From the NCBI GenBank assembly GCA_002633025.1, contig NMRB01000714.1:42850-106849 (forward strand): DNA of 64,000 bases. The letters run 5' to 3'. How positions within the stretch are numbered: the first letter of the stretch is position 1; each line of letters begins with the position of its first letter. Shown one piece after another: positions 58,401 to 61,400 of the stretch. Below the pieces are notes generated by a model, which had not been told where the DNA came from, did not search any database, and saw only the letters and a program-made list of their open reading frames with translations. Origin of the DNA: Notospermus geniculatus (Eukaryota; Nemertea; Pilidiophora; Heteronemertea; Lineidae). Both the position numbers and the translations under genes were made by a program.

Positions 58401-61400
58401 CAATACTTGAGAAATATCTGATTGAATTTTTTGTAAAAGTGACCCAAACATGCCCACGACGGAGGCAGTGAGAGTTAGGCGCTGTCTGATGGCTGATGCT
58501 GACTGATCGCTGCGCCATCTTTGGACAACGGGATAACTAACTCGATGAAAAAATCGTCAGCAAGGAGACCAATCAGTGAGGATTTTGTGCCGCTGAATTT
58601 TGATTGATTTTTTATGGCAAAATCTTGACGACTGCTCAAAGATTTTGGCACTTCAGAGCTACACAGTATACAGTCACGCCAGTTAAGAGCTTCACAAAGG
58701 ATTCGTGACCTGAAGCTTTTGTTAACTGGCATGTCTGTATACCATGTAGCTCTATGTACGATGAGACTCACGTTTCCAGCACACTTGACCAGTTCCAATA
58801 AACGGTGGTTTGCACTTGCACTTGTATGATCCAGGCGTGTTGACGCACTTTGCATTCACATCACAGTACGTCTTGCCAGTCGTACATTCATTGATATCTG
58901 AAAGGAATTGAGAGCTTAGAAGATGAAATGGCCGAGCCAATGTGCTGACCTAAAGGAAAATGTGCTAAGAACAACAGAACTGTCTGCAGGGATGGTGTAG
59001 TATAGGGATAGGCAGCCGCCCCTTTAAGGGCCCCCGTGGATTTAGTATTTATAGCTACATGTAAGCATGCACGAGCATCGCTCTCTCATGGCGTGGCTTT
59101 AGGGCATGTGCATGCCTGCACCTCTGTCTGCCAATTAGTTGATTTACCTTGATTGTATACCCCCGGTTCAAGGTGGACACCTGCGATAACGTTATGTAAA
59201 GGATACGGAAATAAAAGGAAGATTATGAAGACCGAACCGAACCCGATATTTTACTATTTTACATGGTGCAGAACGATATTTTACTACATGTATTTTACAA
59301 TATCAATGTGTATATTTGTGTTCCAGCCATTCGTTTGGGCAAATGCCCCCCTCGGCGTCACCAGAAAATAATGTTTTTTGTGCAGATTTTGGGCAAAAAA
59401 GGGCAAAAAGTGCAGTCTGTCCCCCCAGNNNNNNNNNNNNNNNNNNNNNNNNCCCCCCCCCCCCCACAGAGAACCCAATGACCCCTCAAGACAAAAAGCT
59501 AGCTATAGCCCTGCAACACCTACTGTGGTGTACGGATAGGCCAGCCCACCTTTAAGGGACCCCATGTTGCATCCCTACATCACGTCATTTCCTGATTATT
59601 TATATACGAAGGTGCGCATGCGACACTATCACACAACTTTTATTCAAAGGCATTTATGTCATCACTCACCGACACAACCAGGGTTTGGTCCCTCAATGCC
59701 ATTCCCCGTGAAGCCGTTTGGACATTTACAAGTATTGTCCTTGCAGAGTGCATACTTATCGCACCTGTCTTTCGAAGTGCCGCATGTGGTCCTGTCAGCT
59801 GAAGATAAAAGATGCCAGAATCTCAAATCCCGACCCTCAAATTTGGCAACCCACAACCCGAAAGGGCCGCTGCAAACGCAAGACCTGTAGACCTTGAAAA
59901 CATAGCAATATTGAGCTTGTGCAGTGGCTCATTATGACATCACTTTTGACCGGCGGTCCACCATGCTGACGTCGACGACAAAGTGTGCCATGGGTAGACC
60001 ACGAGTCAGACACACTCCATTTGCGATGACGACAAACTGCACCACGTGGGTCACCGATGTCGTTTGACATCAATTTGACCGTCCAGACAAAATTGCACTT
60101 GTATGCAGCCCACTTTAGTATACCTACGGTGACATTTTACACCATCGCCAATGTAGCCATCCCGGCACTGACAGATGTACGAGCCGACAGTATTGGTGCA
60201 AAAGGCCTCTGCATGGCAGTTGCTGATTGACTCAGTACATTCATCACGGTCTGAAAAATATATTGCATTCATCTTTTTAGCCTTTCCACAGAGGAATGGA
60301 AAAGAGTGAAGGGTCCTATGGGTAAGATCTCTTAGTGGATATGATTTCTATGGGTATTACCTCATACATACGTTGGGTTCCGGTTGGAAAACACAGGCGG
60401 TGTGCTTTTCAAATTTCGCACCAGCCCAAACGCTGCAGCATCAAACTGGACTTGTGGTACCTGTGAATTTAGCATTTTACGAATACCAACTACTGTCTCT
60501 TGCCATTTGGGAATTAGACAGAGAAACTTTTGAAGATTGGTAAAAACGGAGTTCTGTGCTTTAAGGGTTAATGATCGAATAATTCTCGGTACTCACCAAC
60601 ACACTTGCCGGTCAAAAGATCCAAAGTGTAACCAAGTTGACAGACACACTTGTAACTACCGAATGTGTTTTCACAATTGGATTTCTCCCCACAGACTGCG
60701 ATGCCGTTGGCACATTCATCCACATCTGGAAATGACAATAGATTACAATCAACTCATCTGCTGCCCCGGGATTAAGCAGGTGATATCTCCTGTTGAACTT
60801 TTCTACAAACGTTGTATATGAATTGGAAAGAATTTGAAGAAACATTCTTCAGATGATTAATGGGGACAACCTTTCTTCAAATATTTTTCAATTTGTATCA
60901 TAGGATGTGAGAAAACTTTGACAGCGAGAGATGTCACTTGATCAAACGTAAACTTTCACAGTCCTGTGCCTGCAACTGCCTGGCCAGTGTAGATTTTTGA
61001 GTCCTATTGTTGCAGACCGCATCGGGAATCGAACCCGGATTATCCACGTGCAAGTCAGGCGTTCTTACATCAAGCTAAAAGTCGGGACGTTAGGCTGGAG
61101 GGCCTAACACCGCCTAAATCTAAAACACTCCTCCCCCTCTTATCTTTGATATCCTTGAACCCGCGACTTACGGTAGCTCTCACATCTGATCAGACTCCCC
61201 CTGCTCAGAGTGATCCATGCTTTAAGGCAAAGATAGTCAAAGCCAAGATGAGAGAGGAAAGCGCTTTCGCCGACAACGCCAAGTGTCGCAGACCGCACCG
61301 GGAATCGAACCTGGATCTCCCGCATGCAAGGCAGGTGTTCTTTTTTATCAAGCCAAAAGTCCAGATGTTAGGCTGGAGGGCCTAACATGGCCTAAATCTA